A stretch of DNA of 43,778 nucleotides from Bacillota bacterium (GTDB lineage Bacteria; Bacillota; Sulfobacillia; UBA8153). Under the pieces are notes generated by a model. That model did no database searches and was not told the origin of the DNA. It was given only the letters and a program-made list of their open reading frames with translations. The position numbers were made by a program, and so were the translations under genes. How positions within the stretch are numbered: the first letter of the stretch is position 1; each line of letters begins with the position of its first letter. Of this stretch, positions 28,793 to 36,774 are shown one piece after another. The DNA lies in the NCBI GenBank assembly GCA_007130145.1, contig SLSY01000180.1, positions 1-43,778 of the forward strand, written 5' to 3'.

Positions 28793-30367
28793 ATGATCCG
28801 TAAGCAGTCGTTTCTAGGTGGAGCCTTCGTTTTGGCACTGGCTGGCTTGTTTAGCAAAGTGCTCGGGGCAGTATACCGCATACCGTTGTATCCCATGCTG
28901 GGGCAAGAAGGCATGGGTCTGTTTCAGATGGCATATCCGGCCTACGGTTTGATCTTGGTGCTCTCAACGACGGGCATCAATGTGGCGGTTTCCAAGATCG
29001 TGTCGGAGCGTCTGGCTGTGGGTGATCGTGCCGGAGCCTGGCGTTCCTTCCGGCATGCGCTATTCCTTCTGACCGGTTTGGGGCTTTTGTTTTCCTTTCT
29101 TCTCTTCATGGCGGCAGAACCCATTGCTCGCTTGATTGCTAAGGATGAGCGGGCCTGGTTATCCATTGCGGCGGTATCTCCTGCCATCTTCTTTGTTTCG
29201 GTTATGTCAGCCTATCGCGGTCTTTTCCAGGGCTTGCAGCGCATGACCCCAACCGCACTTTCCCAGGTCATCGAACAGCTGGTGCGCGTGGGCACCATGC
29301 TGGCTCTGGCTAGTTATTTGGCCCCCCGCGGTGTCCAATATGCCAGTGCGGGTGCGACGTTTGGTGCCGTGACCGGCGCCATAGCCGGCCTGGCTTATTT
29401 GCTCTATGTTTATTGTCGCAGCCTGCCCCAGCTCCATGTGGACGCAGATGCGAGTGTAACCACCGAGAGTGCCATGACGGCTTTGAGGCGCATCATGCGT
29501 ATTGCCATCCCCGTATCCATGGCCAGTGGGGTCTTGGCCATGATTCAGTTTCTTGATTTGGCGTTGGTTCCGGCCCGGTTGGAAGTGGCCGGTTTTGTCG
29601 GTCGCGAGATTACCGCTCTGTACGGACAGATGTCAGGCGGCGCGCTACCTCTCATCAATATGCCCACAGTACTCACAGCCGCGTTACAGGTCAGCCTGGT
29701 GCCGGCCATTTCCGAGGGAATGGCCACCGGCACCCGGCACACCATCCGCAGGCGAGCAGAGACTGCGGTGCGAGTGACCTTCCTGCTCATGCTTCCGGCC
29801 GTGGTCGGGCTGTTCGTTCTGGCCCATGAGATTCCTGCTTTGCTCTTTCGCGATGCCGGCATTGGCGTGCCTCTGGCGGCTATGGCGGCAGGGACGCTCT
29901 TTTTGGCTTTACAGCAAACCAGTTCCGGCGTATTGCAGGGTATGGGGCAGGTGGGTATTCCTGTACGCAACTTGGCCATGGGAGCCATCGCCAAAGGCGT
30001 TGCCACCTATTATCTGACGGGCATGCCTGCACTGGGTATCCGGGGAGCAGCGTTAGGCACCGTTATCGGATTCTTGGTTGCGGCCAGTCTGAATCTTACG
30101 GCCGTAAGCTTGATCCTGGGGCCAGTCATAAAACTCAAAGATATGATTATCAAGCCCGGCTTGGCCTCACTAGTTATGGGGGTGGGGAGCCGGCTTATCT
30201 ATGACCGCTTGCATCCGGCAGTGGGTACGGATGTGGCCACGTTGCTAGCGATTGCTGGCGGCATGGGCCTCTTTACCCTGAGCATTCTGGCGGTGGGCGG
30301 TGTGCGCAGTGAAGACGTTGAATGGCTGCCCGTCGTGGGGCCGCGCCTGGGAAGATTTTTAGGTTAG
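28793..30367 (+). CDS. Polysaccharide biosynthesis/flippase family membrane protein (SpoVB/YabM-like)
   Basis: KQSFLGGAFVLALAGLFSKVLGAVYRIPLYPMLGQEGMGLFQMAYPAYGLIL; MOP-type multi-TM protein between spoVT and yabN. Confidence 0.88.
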   Translation: MIRKQSFLGGAFVLALAGLFSKVLGAVYRIPLYPMLGQEGMGLFQMAYPAYGLILVLSTTGINVAVSKIVSERLAVGDRAGAWRSFRHALFLLTGLGLLFSFLLFMAAEPIARLIAKDERAWLSIAAVSPAIFFVSVMSAYRGLFQGLQRMTPTALSQVIEQLVRVGTMLALASYLAPRGVQYASAGATFGAVTGAIAGLAYLLYVYCRSLPQLHVDADASVTTESAMTALRRIMRIAIPVSMASGVLAMIQFLDLALVPARLEVAGFVGREITALYGQMSGGALPLINMPTVLTAALQVSLVPAISEGMATGTRHTIRRRAETAVRVTFLLMLPAVVGLFVLAHEIPALLFRDAGIGVPLAAMAAGTLFLALQQTSSGVLQGMGQVGIPVRNLAMGAIAKGVATYYLTGMPALGIRGAALGTVIGFLVAASLNLTAVSLILGPVIKLKDMIIKPGLASLVMGVGSRLIYDRLHPAVGTDVATLLAIAGGMGLFTLSILAVGGVRSEDVEWLPVVGPRLGRFLG

Positions 30368-30375
30368 GGGAGGCG

Positions 30376-31824
30376 TTGAGTTTGGCTCGCCTAGTACTGG
30401 CAGGATTGGGTCCGGGGGATCCGGCCTACGTTCCGGTTCCGGTCATCACAGCCATACAGAAAGCAGACGTGGTGTTTCTTCGTACAGGAAAACATCCTGC
30501 CGTAGATGCATTACACAACCTTCGAACGGATTATCGTACCTTCGATGACTTGTATGAGAGCCTGGATTCTTTCTCCGCGATTTATGCGGCCATGGTGGAG
30601 ACCGTGATGAGAGCTCTTGACGATACCGATGCCACTGTGGTGTATGTGACGCCTGGACATCCCTTGGTGGCGGAAGAGGCCAGCCATCGCCTCTTGCAAG
30701 AGGTGGGCACAGAGGTGACGGTGGAAGTGCTTGCGGCTCCCAGCGCCCTGGAGGCCATATACGCGGTCTTGAAGATAGACCCTCTGCAGGGTCTTGAAAT
30801 CATGGATGCCTATGCGGTGGAGGATTCTCCGCCGACAGGCCAGCGACCGGTCATCTTATTGCAGCTGCACGATCGCATGCTGGCCTCCGGTGTCAAACTG
30901 GCCCTCTTGGAACGCTACCCTCCTGACACGAAGGTTACATTGGTGCAGGCGGCAGGGATCCGGGGGCAAGAGCAGGTTCTGCCCGTAGAATTACACACAA
31001 TGGACCATCAGGAGCACTACGATCATCTGACGAGCCTCTACGTACCTGCTGTGCCGTCAACCAGCGCTTGGGACAGGCTGCTGCATATTGTCGCAAGCCT
31101 ACGTGCACCCGGGGGCTGTCCGTGGGATGGAGAGCAAGACCACGAGTCTTTGCGTCCCTATCTCATTGAAGAGGCTTATGAGGTCATTGATGCTATCGAT
31201 CGTGAAGATGTGCATAACCTAAAAGAGGAATTGGGAGACTTGTTACTGCAAGTGGTGCTGCATGCACAGGTGGCAACTGACGCGGGCCGTTTCACCATGG
31301 AGGATGTCATTGAGGGCATCAGCCAGAAACTGGTTCGACGCCATCCACACGTGTTTGGACAAAGCGGTCCGATCGATCGACAGGAGGCGGTGACTCGCTG
31401 GGAGGAAATCAAGGCGGCCGAGAAGGAGGATTCCCCCCCGGTCTCGCTGGTGGACTCCCCGGTGCCCGGCCCGGGTTTAGTAAGAGCTCGCAAGCTACAG
31501 GAGAGAGTGGCCACGGTGGGATTTGATTGGCCACATGCCACCGCCGTACTGGAGAAAGTCCAGGAAGAGGTGGATGAACTGTATGAGGTGCACAAGAAGG
31601 GCAGTCCCGAAGACGTGGAAGACGAAATTGGTGATGTGCTATTCTCGGTGGTGAACTATGCACGACATGCCCAGGTCGATCCAGAGGTTGCTTTGCAAAG
31701 GACGGTTCGCAAGTTTAGCGACAGGTTCCGGCACGTGGAAAGAGCCGCTCGTGCCCGGGATAAACGGTTGTCTGACATGAGTCTGGAAGAAATGGAAGAG
31801 ATTTGGCAACGCAGCAAGACCTAG
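30376..31824 (+). CDS. mazG: YabN-like fusion: tetrapyrrole methylase-like plus MazG pyrophosphohydrolase
   Basis: N-terminal LVLAGLGPGDPAYVPV...YVTPGHPLVAEEA; C-terminal CPWDGEQDHESLRPYLIEEAYEVIDAI...EELGDLLLQVVLHAQ. Confidence 0.93.
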   Translation: MSLARLVLAGLGPGDPAYVPVPVITAIQKADVVFLRTGKHPAVDALHNLRTDYRTFDDLYESLDSFSAIYAAMVETVMRALDDTDATVVYVTPGHPLVAEEASHRLLQEVGTEVTVEVLAAPSALEAIYAVLKIDPLQGLEIMDAYAVEDSPPTGQRPVILLQLHDRMLASGVKLALLERYPPDTKVTLVQAAGIRGQEQVLPVELHTMDHQEHYDHLTSLYVPAVPSTSAWDRLLHIVASLRAPGGCPWDGEQDHESLRPYLIEEAYEVIDAIDREDVHNLKEELGDLLLQVVLHAQVATDAGRFTMEDVIEGISQKLVRRHPHVFGQSGPIDRQEAVTRWEEIKAAEKEDSPPVSLVDSPVPGPGLVRARKLQERVATVGFDWPHATAVLEKVQEEVDELYEVHKKGSPEDVEDEIGDVLFSVVNYARHAQVDPEVALQRTVRKFSDRFRHVERAARARDKRLSDMSLEEMEEIWQRSKT

Positions 31825-31847
31825 GTCATCGACGAGGAGCGTGAGGT

Positions 31848-32129
31848 ATGAATAAGGCACAATTGGCCGCAGCGGTAGCGAAGAAACTAGGTGGCACGAA
31901 AAAGGATGCGGAAAAGGCGGTGGGCGCTGTCTTCGAATCCATAGAGGAATCGTTGTTGCAGGGAGAGAAGGTGGGGCTGGTGGGATTCGGAACGTTTGAT
32001 GTTCGCACCCGGGCTGAGCGCCAGGGTCGTAATCCCCGCACCATGGAGCCCATCGAAATTCCGGCAGCAAAGGTTCCCTTCTTCCGGCCGGGCCGCGCCC
32101 TCAAGGAGAAGATAGCCGGCGGAAAATAG
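31848..32129 (+). CDS. hup: HU family DNA-binding protein
   Basis: MNKAQLAAAVAKKLGGTKKDAEKAVGAVFESIEESLLQGEKVGLVGFGTFDVRTRAERQGRNPRT. Confidence 0.95.
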   Translation: MNKAQLAAAVAKKLGGTKKDAEKAVGAVFESIEESLLQGEKVGLVGFGTFDVRTRAERQGRNPRTMEPIEIPAAKVPFFRPGRALKEKIAGGK

Positions 32130-32143
32130 CTGCATAGAAGACG

Positions 32144-32172
32144 GCGGCGTTCCGCTACGGAGCGCCGCTTTG
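32144..32172 (+). terminator. Rho-independent terminator-like hairpin after hup
   Basis: gCGGCGTTCCG-cta-CGGAGCGCCGc followed by ttt. Confidence 0.55.
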
Positions 32173-32203
32173 CTGTGTTGGGAGCACAGAGAGGGGTGAA
32201 GAG

Positions 32204-32473
32204 TTGAGACTAGATAAGTATTTGAAAGTGAGTCGCCTGGTCAAGCGCCGGCCCATTGCCAAGGAACTGTGCGATGCCCAGAGAGTGAGCGTCAACCATC
32301 GCCCTGGCAAGGCGGGTCAAGATGTCAAGGTTGGGGATGTGGTTGAATTGGCTTATGGCACCAAGAAACTGCGGGTGGAAATCCTCGAATTGCGAGAACA
32401 GGCCAGTAAAGAGAAGGCCCGGGAGATGTATACCGTCTTATCCGAAGAGTTCACGTCCGATAGCTTGTCATAA
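32204..32473 (+). CDS. S4-domain RNA-binding protein (RqcP/YabO-like)
   Basis: MRLDKYLKVSRLVKRRPIAKELCDAQRVSVNHRPGKAGQDVKVGDVVEL. Confidence 0.93.
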   Translation: MRLDKYLKVSRLVKRRPIAKELCDAQRVSVNHRPGKAGQDVKVGDVVELAYGTKKLRVEILELREQASKEKAREMYTVLSEEFTSDSLS

Positions 32474-32528
32474 GCTTCTCCCTTTGGCATAACTATGAGT
32501 TGAACCGAGCCATGGGGGAGGGGTTGAC

Positions 32529-32828
32529 TTGGGCAGCCAAGGAGCACTCGATACCGAGCATGCGCCACATGTAATCACCATGACCAACCGGGAAACGCTT
32601 TTGGTCAGAGGGGTTCTCAATGTAGAGTCCTTTGACGATGAGCAGGTGATTCTGGAGACGGAGATGGGAATGCTCAGCATCATTGGAGAAGATTTGCACA
32701 TTCGGGAGCTGAATCTGGAGGAGGGTCGGCTATTCATGGATGGGCTCATGAACGGCCTTAACTACAGTGCGGCCCCAAACGTTAAACGTCAGCGCGGCGG
32801 GGGTTTATTCGATCGACTGTTCCGCTAA
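32529..32828 (+). CDS. yabP: Sporulation protein YabP
   Basis: HVITMTNRETLLVRGVLNVESFDDEQVILETEMGMLSIIGEDLHIRELNLEEGRLFMDGLMNGLNYS. Confidence 0.9.
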   Translation: MGSQGALDTEHAPHVITMTNRETLLVRGVLNVESFDDEQVILETEMGMLSIIGEDLHIRELNLEEGRLFMDGLMNGLNYSAAPNVKRQRGGGLFDRLFR

Positions 32829-32874
32829 GGTCATGCTGGCAGCGCTCGTTGCATAGGATCTCCCACCTTGAAGT

Positions 32875-33309
32875 GTGGGGGTAGTAGGATTGGAAACCCT
32901 GCAAGAGCAGATGTACAAGTTTGTGTTCATTGGCATGGCCGGCATGATGGGCGGCCTGCTCGTGGATGTCTTCCGCGCCTGGCGGCTGTCTGTATCTGCC
33001 AACAAGATGGTGAGAAACCTCACCGATGCCTTGATGGTGGCATCGGTTTTCTGCTTCTTGGCCATAGCCACGGTCTATGGAACTTGGGGTGAACTTCGTT
33101 TCTATACGCTGGTGGCACTCCTTTTGGGTTTGGGGAGCTACTTTTATCTGGCCAGCTCCCCCGTTCTATGGGCATTCTGCCGCATCTTTGCTCTATCCGC
33201 CTGGTTTTGGGGTCATATTGTCCGGGTGGTCCTCATACCTATCAGATGGCTTGGCCGCAACAGAAAGGATGGGACGCAAGACGCCGATGACGATGAAACG
33301 GATGATTAG
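32875..33309 (+). CDS. yabQ: Spore cortex biosynthesis protein YabQ
   Basis: Hydrophobic MYKFVFIGMAGMMGGLLVDVFRAWR... directly after yabP; start codon ambiguous (32875 or 32890). Confidence 0.85.
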   Translation: MGVVGLETLQEQMYKFVFIGMAGMMGGLLVDVFRAWRLSVSANKMVRNLTDALMVASVFCFLAIATVYGTWGELRFYTLVALLLGLGSYFYLASSPVLWAFCRIFALSAWFWGHIVRVVLIPIRWLGRNRKDGTQDADDDETDD

Positions 33310-33382
33310 GGTGAACACAATCTCACCGGTGGAAAGAAGGGATCGCTCATTCTGAGTAGAATATCCATCAAATATAGATGAT

Positions 33383-33414
33383 TTGTCCACAATTTGTGGA
33401 TAAATTGTGGACAG
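33383..33414. promoter_or_regulatory. Cluster of DnaA-box-like sequences within a perfect 12-bp inverted repeat
   Basis: TTGTCCACA (33383-33391, +), TTATCCACA on minus (33395-33403), CTGTCCACA on minus (33406-33414); TGTCCACAATTT-gtggat-AAATTGTGGACA (33384-33413). Confidence 0.6.
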
Positions 33415-33435
33415 ATAGGGAAGGATCATCCCACA

Positions 33436-33690
33436 TTGCGCATAGAAATAAGAGGCATTGAGCGCCTCAGCTTTCGAGAACGACAGGTGGTGGCCCTGAA
33501 AGAGACAGGGCATAGTAGTGATGCCATTACCAATCGTCTGGGCATCAGTGCCAGCAGTGTGGCCACCCTTTTCAATCGAGCCAAGCAAAAGGGATATCAG
33601 GTGGTGCTGGTCGTAGAAGGTGACCCCTTGAATTTGATGGGAGGTAGCGTGGAAGACGATGATTCGGGACTCGGAACGGATGCTAGTTAG
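33436..33690 (+). CDS. Small HTH (sigma-70 region 4 / LuxR-like) protein
   Basis: GIERLSFRERQVVALKETGHSSDAITNRLGISASSVATLFNRAKQKGY; TTG start chosen after ggaagga (ORF track starts at 33394, inside the repeat). Confidence 0.65.
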   Translation: MRIEIRGIERLSFRERQVVALKETGHSSDAITNRLGISASSVATLFNRAKQKGYQVVLVVEGDPLNLMGGSVEDDDSGLGTDAS

Positions 33691-33988
33691 AAGTAGTGCC
33701 AAACATGCGCGGCGCCGTCTCCAGCGCTTGCTCATTGTCGGTGCTCTTATCATTCTTATGGTTTCGTCTGTGGGCCGCTTGTGGAACGTATGGCAGGTAC
33801 AACGAGAACTAGGCAGATTGGAGTCGCGAATTGAAAGTGCGCGCCTGGTCAATGAACAGCTGCGCCATCAGGTGGAATCGTTACAAGGTTTGGACTATGT
33901 TGAGAAGGTTGCTCGTGATGAGCTGGGTCTGGTGCGACCCGGTGAGATCACATATATGACCATAAGGAACCAAGAGCCGCGTCGCTAG
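33659..33988 (+). CDS. divIC: Septum formation initiator family protein (DivIC/FtsL-like)
   Basis: Single TM LLIVGALIILMVSSVG then coiled coil RELGRLESRIESARLVNEQLRHQVESLQGLDYVEKVARDELGLVRPGEITY. Confidence 0.9.
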   Translation: MIRDSERMLVRSSAKHARRRLQRLLIVGALIILMVSSVGRLWNVWQVQRELGRLESRIESARLVNEQLRHQVESLQGLDYVEKVARDELGLVRPGEITYMTIRNQEPRR

Positions 33989-34010
33989 TCATATTGAAGA
34001 TTCTCCTGTC

Positions 34011-34040
34011 TTGACACTCGTGTAGAGAATGCCTTATAAT
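34011..34040 (+). promoter_or_regulatory. Candidate sigma-A promoter before the S1-domain gene
   Basis: TTGACA-N18-TATAAT, both hexamers consensus. Confidence 0.75.
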
Positions 34041-34086
34041 TTAAACGCTGGATGGAGCTCATTTAACAGGGGGAATCAGGTCGAAT

Positions 34087-34497
34087 ATGACTTTCGAGGT
34101 CGGGGCTATCGTCGAGGGAACGGTGACGGGAATCACCAATTTCGGCGCTTTTATTACATTTGCAAACGGGAAGACGGGTTTGGTACACATCTCCGAAGTG
34201 GCAGATGCGTATGTGCATGACATTAAGGAGTTTCTCAAAGAGAACGACAAGGTCAAGGTAAAGATCCTGACCTTGGATCCAAATGGGAAGATTGGCTTGT
34301 CCATTCGACAGGCCCAACCCAGTGCACCACGGGAACCACGTCCGCGTCGCCAGGAGCCCAGGCGCTTTGAGGGGCGCAGGGAATCATTCGAGGATAAGAT
34401 GGCGAAGTTCATGAAGGACTCAGATGAACGCCAGTCGGATATCAAGAAGAAAGCGGATGACCGCCGTGGAGGACGCAGCCGTCGGGCATCCAATTGA
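34087..34497 (+). CDS. S1 RNA-binding domain protein (YabR-like)
   Basis: EVGAIVEGTVTGITNFGAFITFANGKTGLVHISEVADAYVHDIKEFLKENDKVKVKIL; basic C-terminal tail. Confidence 0.93.
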   Translation: MTFEVGAIVEGTVTGITNFGAFITFANGKTGLVHISEVADAYVHDIKEFLKENDKVKVKILTLDPNGKIGLSIRQAQPSAPREPRPRRQEPRRFEGRRESFEDKMAKFMKDSDERQSDIKKKADDRRGGRSRRASN

Positions 34498-34506
34498 GAC
34501 CTTTGA

Positions 34507-34594
34507 GCCGGGGTGTTGGAACCGGTAGACAACGGGGACTTAAAATCCCCTGGGCTTGTTGCCCGTGCGGGTTCAAATCCCGCCCCCGGCACCA
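34507..34594 (+). tRNA. tRNA-Leu (anticodon TAA)
   Basis: gccggggtgttggaaccggtagacaacggggactTAAaatcccctgggcttgttgcccgtgcgggttcaaatcccgcccccggcacca; long variable arm, encoded CCA. Confidence 0.95.
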
Positions 34595-34613
34595 AGACTA
34601 TTGCATTATTAGG

Positions 34614-34642
34614 AAGCCACGGGCAGGGTTCTGTGGCTTTTG
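34614..34642 (+). terminator. Terminator downstream of tRNA-Leu
   Basis: aagccac-gggcagggttct-gtggctttt. Confidence 0.7.
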
Positions 34643-34688
34643 TGTATGTATGGATGTCCCTTCTCTGAGATGAAGTGGAGGCGAGCGA

Positions 34689-35207
34689 ATGGTTGAGAGA
34701 GCGCAAGTTCTCATCGGAGCCGAACTTACCAGCTGGCGCCTCGTGCTCTTGCCGGTAACGCTCGAGCTGGCCGACGCCATATTGGCCGGGGATTTTTCCG
34801 GGCTGTCGGAGAGAGGTTTGAAGAGGACGGCAGGATGGCCTCGTGGTGACACCTTGGAGATCATGAGTTTTATCCTCATCATGAAAGAAACAGCGGGTCC
34901 TTGCTGGCTCGTTGCGCGCAGGAATGATGGTGTCATCATCGGGGATCTCGGGTGTAAAGGGCAGCCGGGCGAGGATGGAGAGGTTGAGATAGGATACGGC
35001 ATAGTTGCTGGTGAGCAGGGGAAGGGCTACGGAACCGAAGCAGTGCAAACCGTAGTTCACTGGCTGAGCGAGCAGCCCAAGGTGCAAACCATCACCGCCG
35101 AGTGCCTGCGTGGTAACGAAGCTTCCATCCGGGTCCTGGAGAAGGTAGGCATGCAAAGGAGAAAAACCGAGGGCAACATGCTGTATTGGCGGTTGGCCTG
35201 CGGATGA
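34689..35207 (+). CDS. GNAT family N-acetyltransferase
   Basis: VIIGDLGCKGQPGEDGEVEIGYGIVAGEQGKGYGTEAVQTVVHWLSEQPKVQTITAECLRGNEASIRVLEKVGM. Confidence 0.92.
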   Translation: MVERAQVLIGAELTSWRLVLLPVTLELADAILAGDFSGLSERGLKRTAGWPRGDTLEIMSFILIMKETAGPCWLVARRNDGVIIGDLGCKGQPGEDGEVEIGYGIVAGEQGKGYGTEAVQTVVHWLSEQPKVQTITAECLRGNEASIRVLEKVGMQRRKTEGNMLYWRLACG

Positions 35208-35237
35208 TACGATATTCTTTCGCTTGGTGACAAGGAG

Positions 35238-35263
35238 AAGGGGAGCTGCAAGCAACTCCCCTT
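35238..35263. terminator. Hairpin between convergent GNAT and rubredoxin-like genes
   Basis: aaggggag-ctgcaagcaa-ctcccctt. Confidence 0.6.
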
Positions 35264-35270
35264 GGTTAGA

Positions 35271-35603
35271 TTAACCCCACTTACCGCGATTGACGTGTCC
35301 GTTGAGTTCAGCCTTGGATGAATTCTCCCAATACGTGACATCTTCCAACACTCGCTTGAACAGCGCTACGCAGCGGGCGTCCAAGTCGTCCTCAATTCCC
35401 TTCTCCGCTAGATCCTTGAGCCTTGGGATCAAACAAAGCAATTGGGTGTGAAGACCATTGGTGAAGCGGGATCGCTCAATAAGCTGCCATGCTTCCGCGG
35501 ATAGCTTCTCGTATTTCTCACCTGGCGATTGACACTTAGGGCAGGATTCGGGCGGGCTATCCTCATGCCAGAGTAGATTGCAAACGCTGCATTTCCAATG
35601 CAT
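35271..35603 (-). CDS. Rubredoxin/rubrerythrin-type zinc/iron ribbon protein
   Basis: N-terminal MHWKCSVCNLLWHEDSPPESCPKCQSPGEKYEKL; helical C-terminus; ggaggtatgatc upstream. Confidence 0.75.
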   Translation of the reverse strand: MHWKCSVCNLLWHEDSPPESCPKCQSPGEKYEKLSAEAWQLIERSRFTNGLHTQLLCLIPRLKDLAEKGIEDDLDARCVALFKRVLEDVTYWENSSKAELNGHVNRGKWG

Positions 35604-36283
35604 TGATCATACCTCCCTCCCGGTTTGATGAAGAGCCTCGGTAATGTAAGAGGTATTCTCCGGCGACCGGGCCTTATTCCTTCTGGAAGTGACACGGAGT
35701 GTCATGGTGGCGGCGTTGGGCTCAGAAGACAGACATGCATGCTCGATGATGCAGACGCAGGGTGTTGCGCTGTGCGTCTTGTGAGCATCACTGCTGTTCA
35801 TCATGCATGCAATTGAATTGGGGAGGGAGCGCTTTGCTCCCGGCGCGGGTGACATAGAACACTCAACCTGACTGGTTCAAACACGGCGCAGCACGACTCT
35901 TGGTTGACGCCGGTGTCTTCTGTGTTAGACGCCGGGCCCAATCAGCGGTTCATTGCCTGCCCTGTTGCCGTGGTGTAGACTGGTCCGAGCAGCATGAATG
36001 GACGTGGTGCATCAACGGGGGCATTATTTGGGTCATTACACACCGGCAGCTCTATCCACTTTGCTGCGTTCGCCCCTCCTGAAGCACTGCGGTTGCATCT
36101 ACAGCTCGGCTGCTCGCTTAGGGTGAGCATTCCACTTTGATGCGGATGTCCCGCAACAGGAAGAGGGGCCTGAGTCCATTGCACCCACGATGGATACGCA
36201 CTCTCACATAGCCCCAGGGCGCCCAGCAGCCGCAGCCGCGAAGAGATGCTTGCTCCTCAGAATTGGGGCACCGATCAGGGCTA

Positions 36284-36322
36284 GAAAAGACGACAAGGCG
36301 TCTTCCCTATGAGGAAAACGCC
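36284..36322 (-). terminator. Terminator of the minus-strand tRNA pair
   Basis: Minus strand GGCGTTTTCC-tcatag-GGAAGACGCC then TTGTCGTCTTTTC. Confidence 0.7.
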
Positions 36323-36331
36323 CCGCTAAAG

Positions 36332-36407
36332 TGGTGGGCCATCAGGGACTCGAACCCCGAACCTGCCGATTAAGAGTCGGATGCTCTGCCAATTGAGCTA
36401 ATGGCCC
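36332..36407 (-). tRNA. tRNA-Lys (anticodon CTT)
   Basis: Minus strand gggccattagctcaattggcagagcatccgactCTTaatcggcaggttcggggttcgagtccctgatggcccacca. Confidence 0.94.
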
Positions 36408-36421
36408 CAAATCTGTCACCT

Positions 36422-36498
36422 TGGTGGCGGCGGCTGGACTCGAACCAGCGACTCTACGGGTATGAGCCGTATGCTCTGACCACCTGAGCTACGCCGCC
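36422..36498 (-). tRNA. tRNA with CAT anticodon, probably Met
   Basis: Minus strand ggcggcgtagctcaggtggtcagagcatacggctCATacccgtagagtcgctggttcgagtccagccgccgccacca. Confidence 0.92.
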
Positions 36499-36713
36499 CT
36501 ATCAAAAGCATTCCCATTATACGATGTCCTGCCTGGAGAGTCAACCCATCGTGAATGCAGTCGAATTGGTGGTCTTGTGGATATCTTTGTGCCACTGTGA
36601 TCGCTTTTTTCCCGCCAACTCTCTTGAATGAGATCCATCTTGATGTGAGGGTACTTGCTTCGACTTAAGTCGTGGTATGTAGTCATTGATTTCCCTCTGG
36701 CTGCCTACCCAAA

Positions 36714-36747
36714 GTGACAAGGGTCTCAGCCATCTGGGCTGTAAAAT
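36714..36747 (+). promoter_or_regulatory. Candidate long-spacer promoter of spoIIE
   Basis: GTGACA-N22-TAAAAT upstream of spoIIE. Confidence 0.45.
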
Positions 36748-36774
36748 AATGTTAAAAAGCGAGGGTGGGAAAGC

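Noticed and set aside
30691-30704. CCTCTTGCAAGAGG palindrome containing the TTGCAA motif
   Set aside because: Internal to the mazG coding sequence with no regulatory context; probably chance.
34059-35255. 398-aa minus-strand ORF spanning the S1-domain gene, tRNA-Leu and the GNAT gene
   Set aside because: Contains the antisense of a tRNA and two well-supported genes; its VPGAGFEPARATSPGDFKSPLSTGS part is the classic spurious translation of tRNA antisense.
35607-35855. 82-aa minus-strand ORF upstream of the rubredoxin-like gene
   Set aside because: No recognisable domain, atypical composition; more likely non-coding leader/intergenic sequence.
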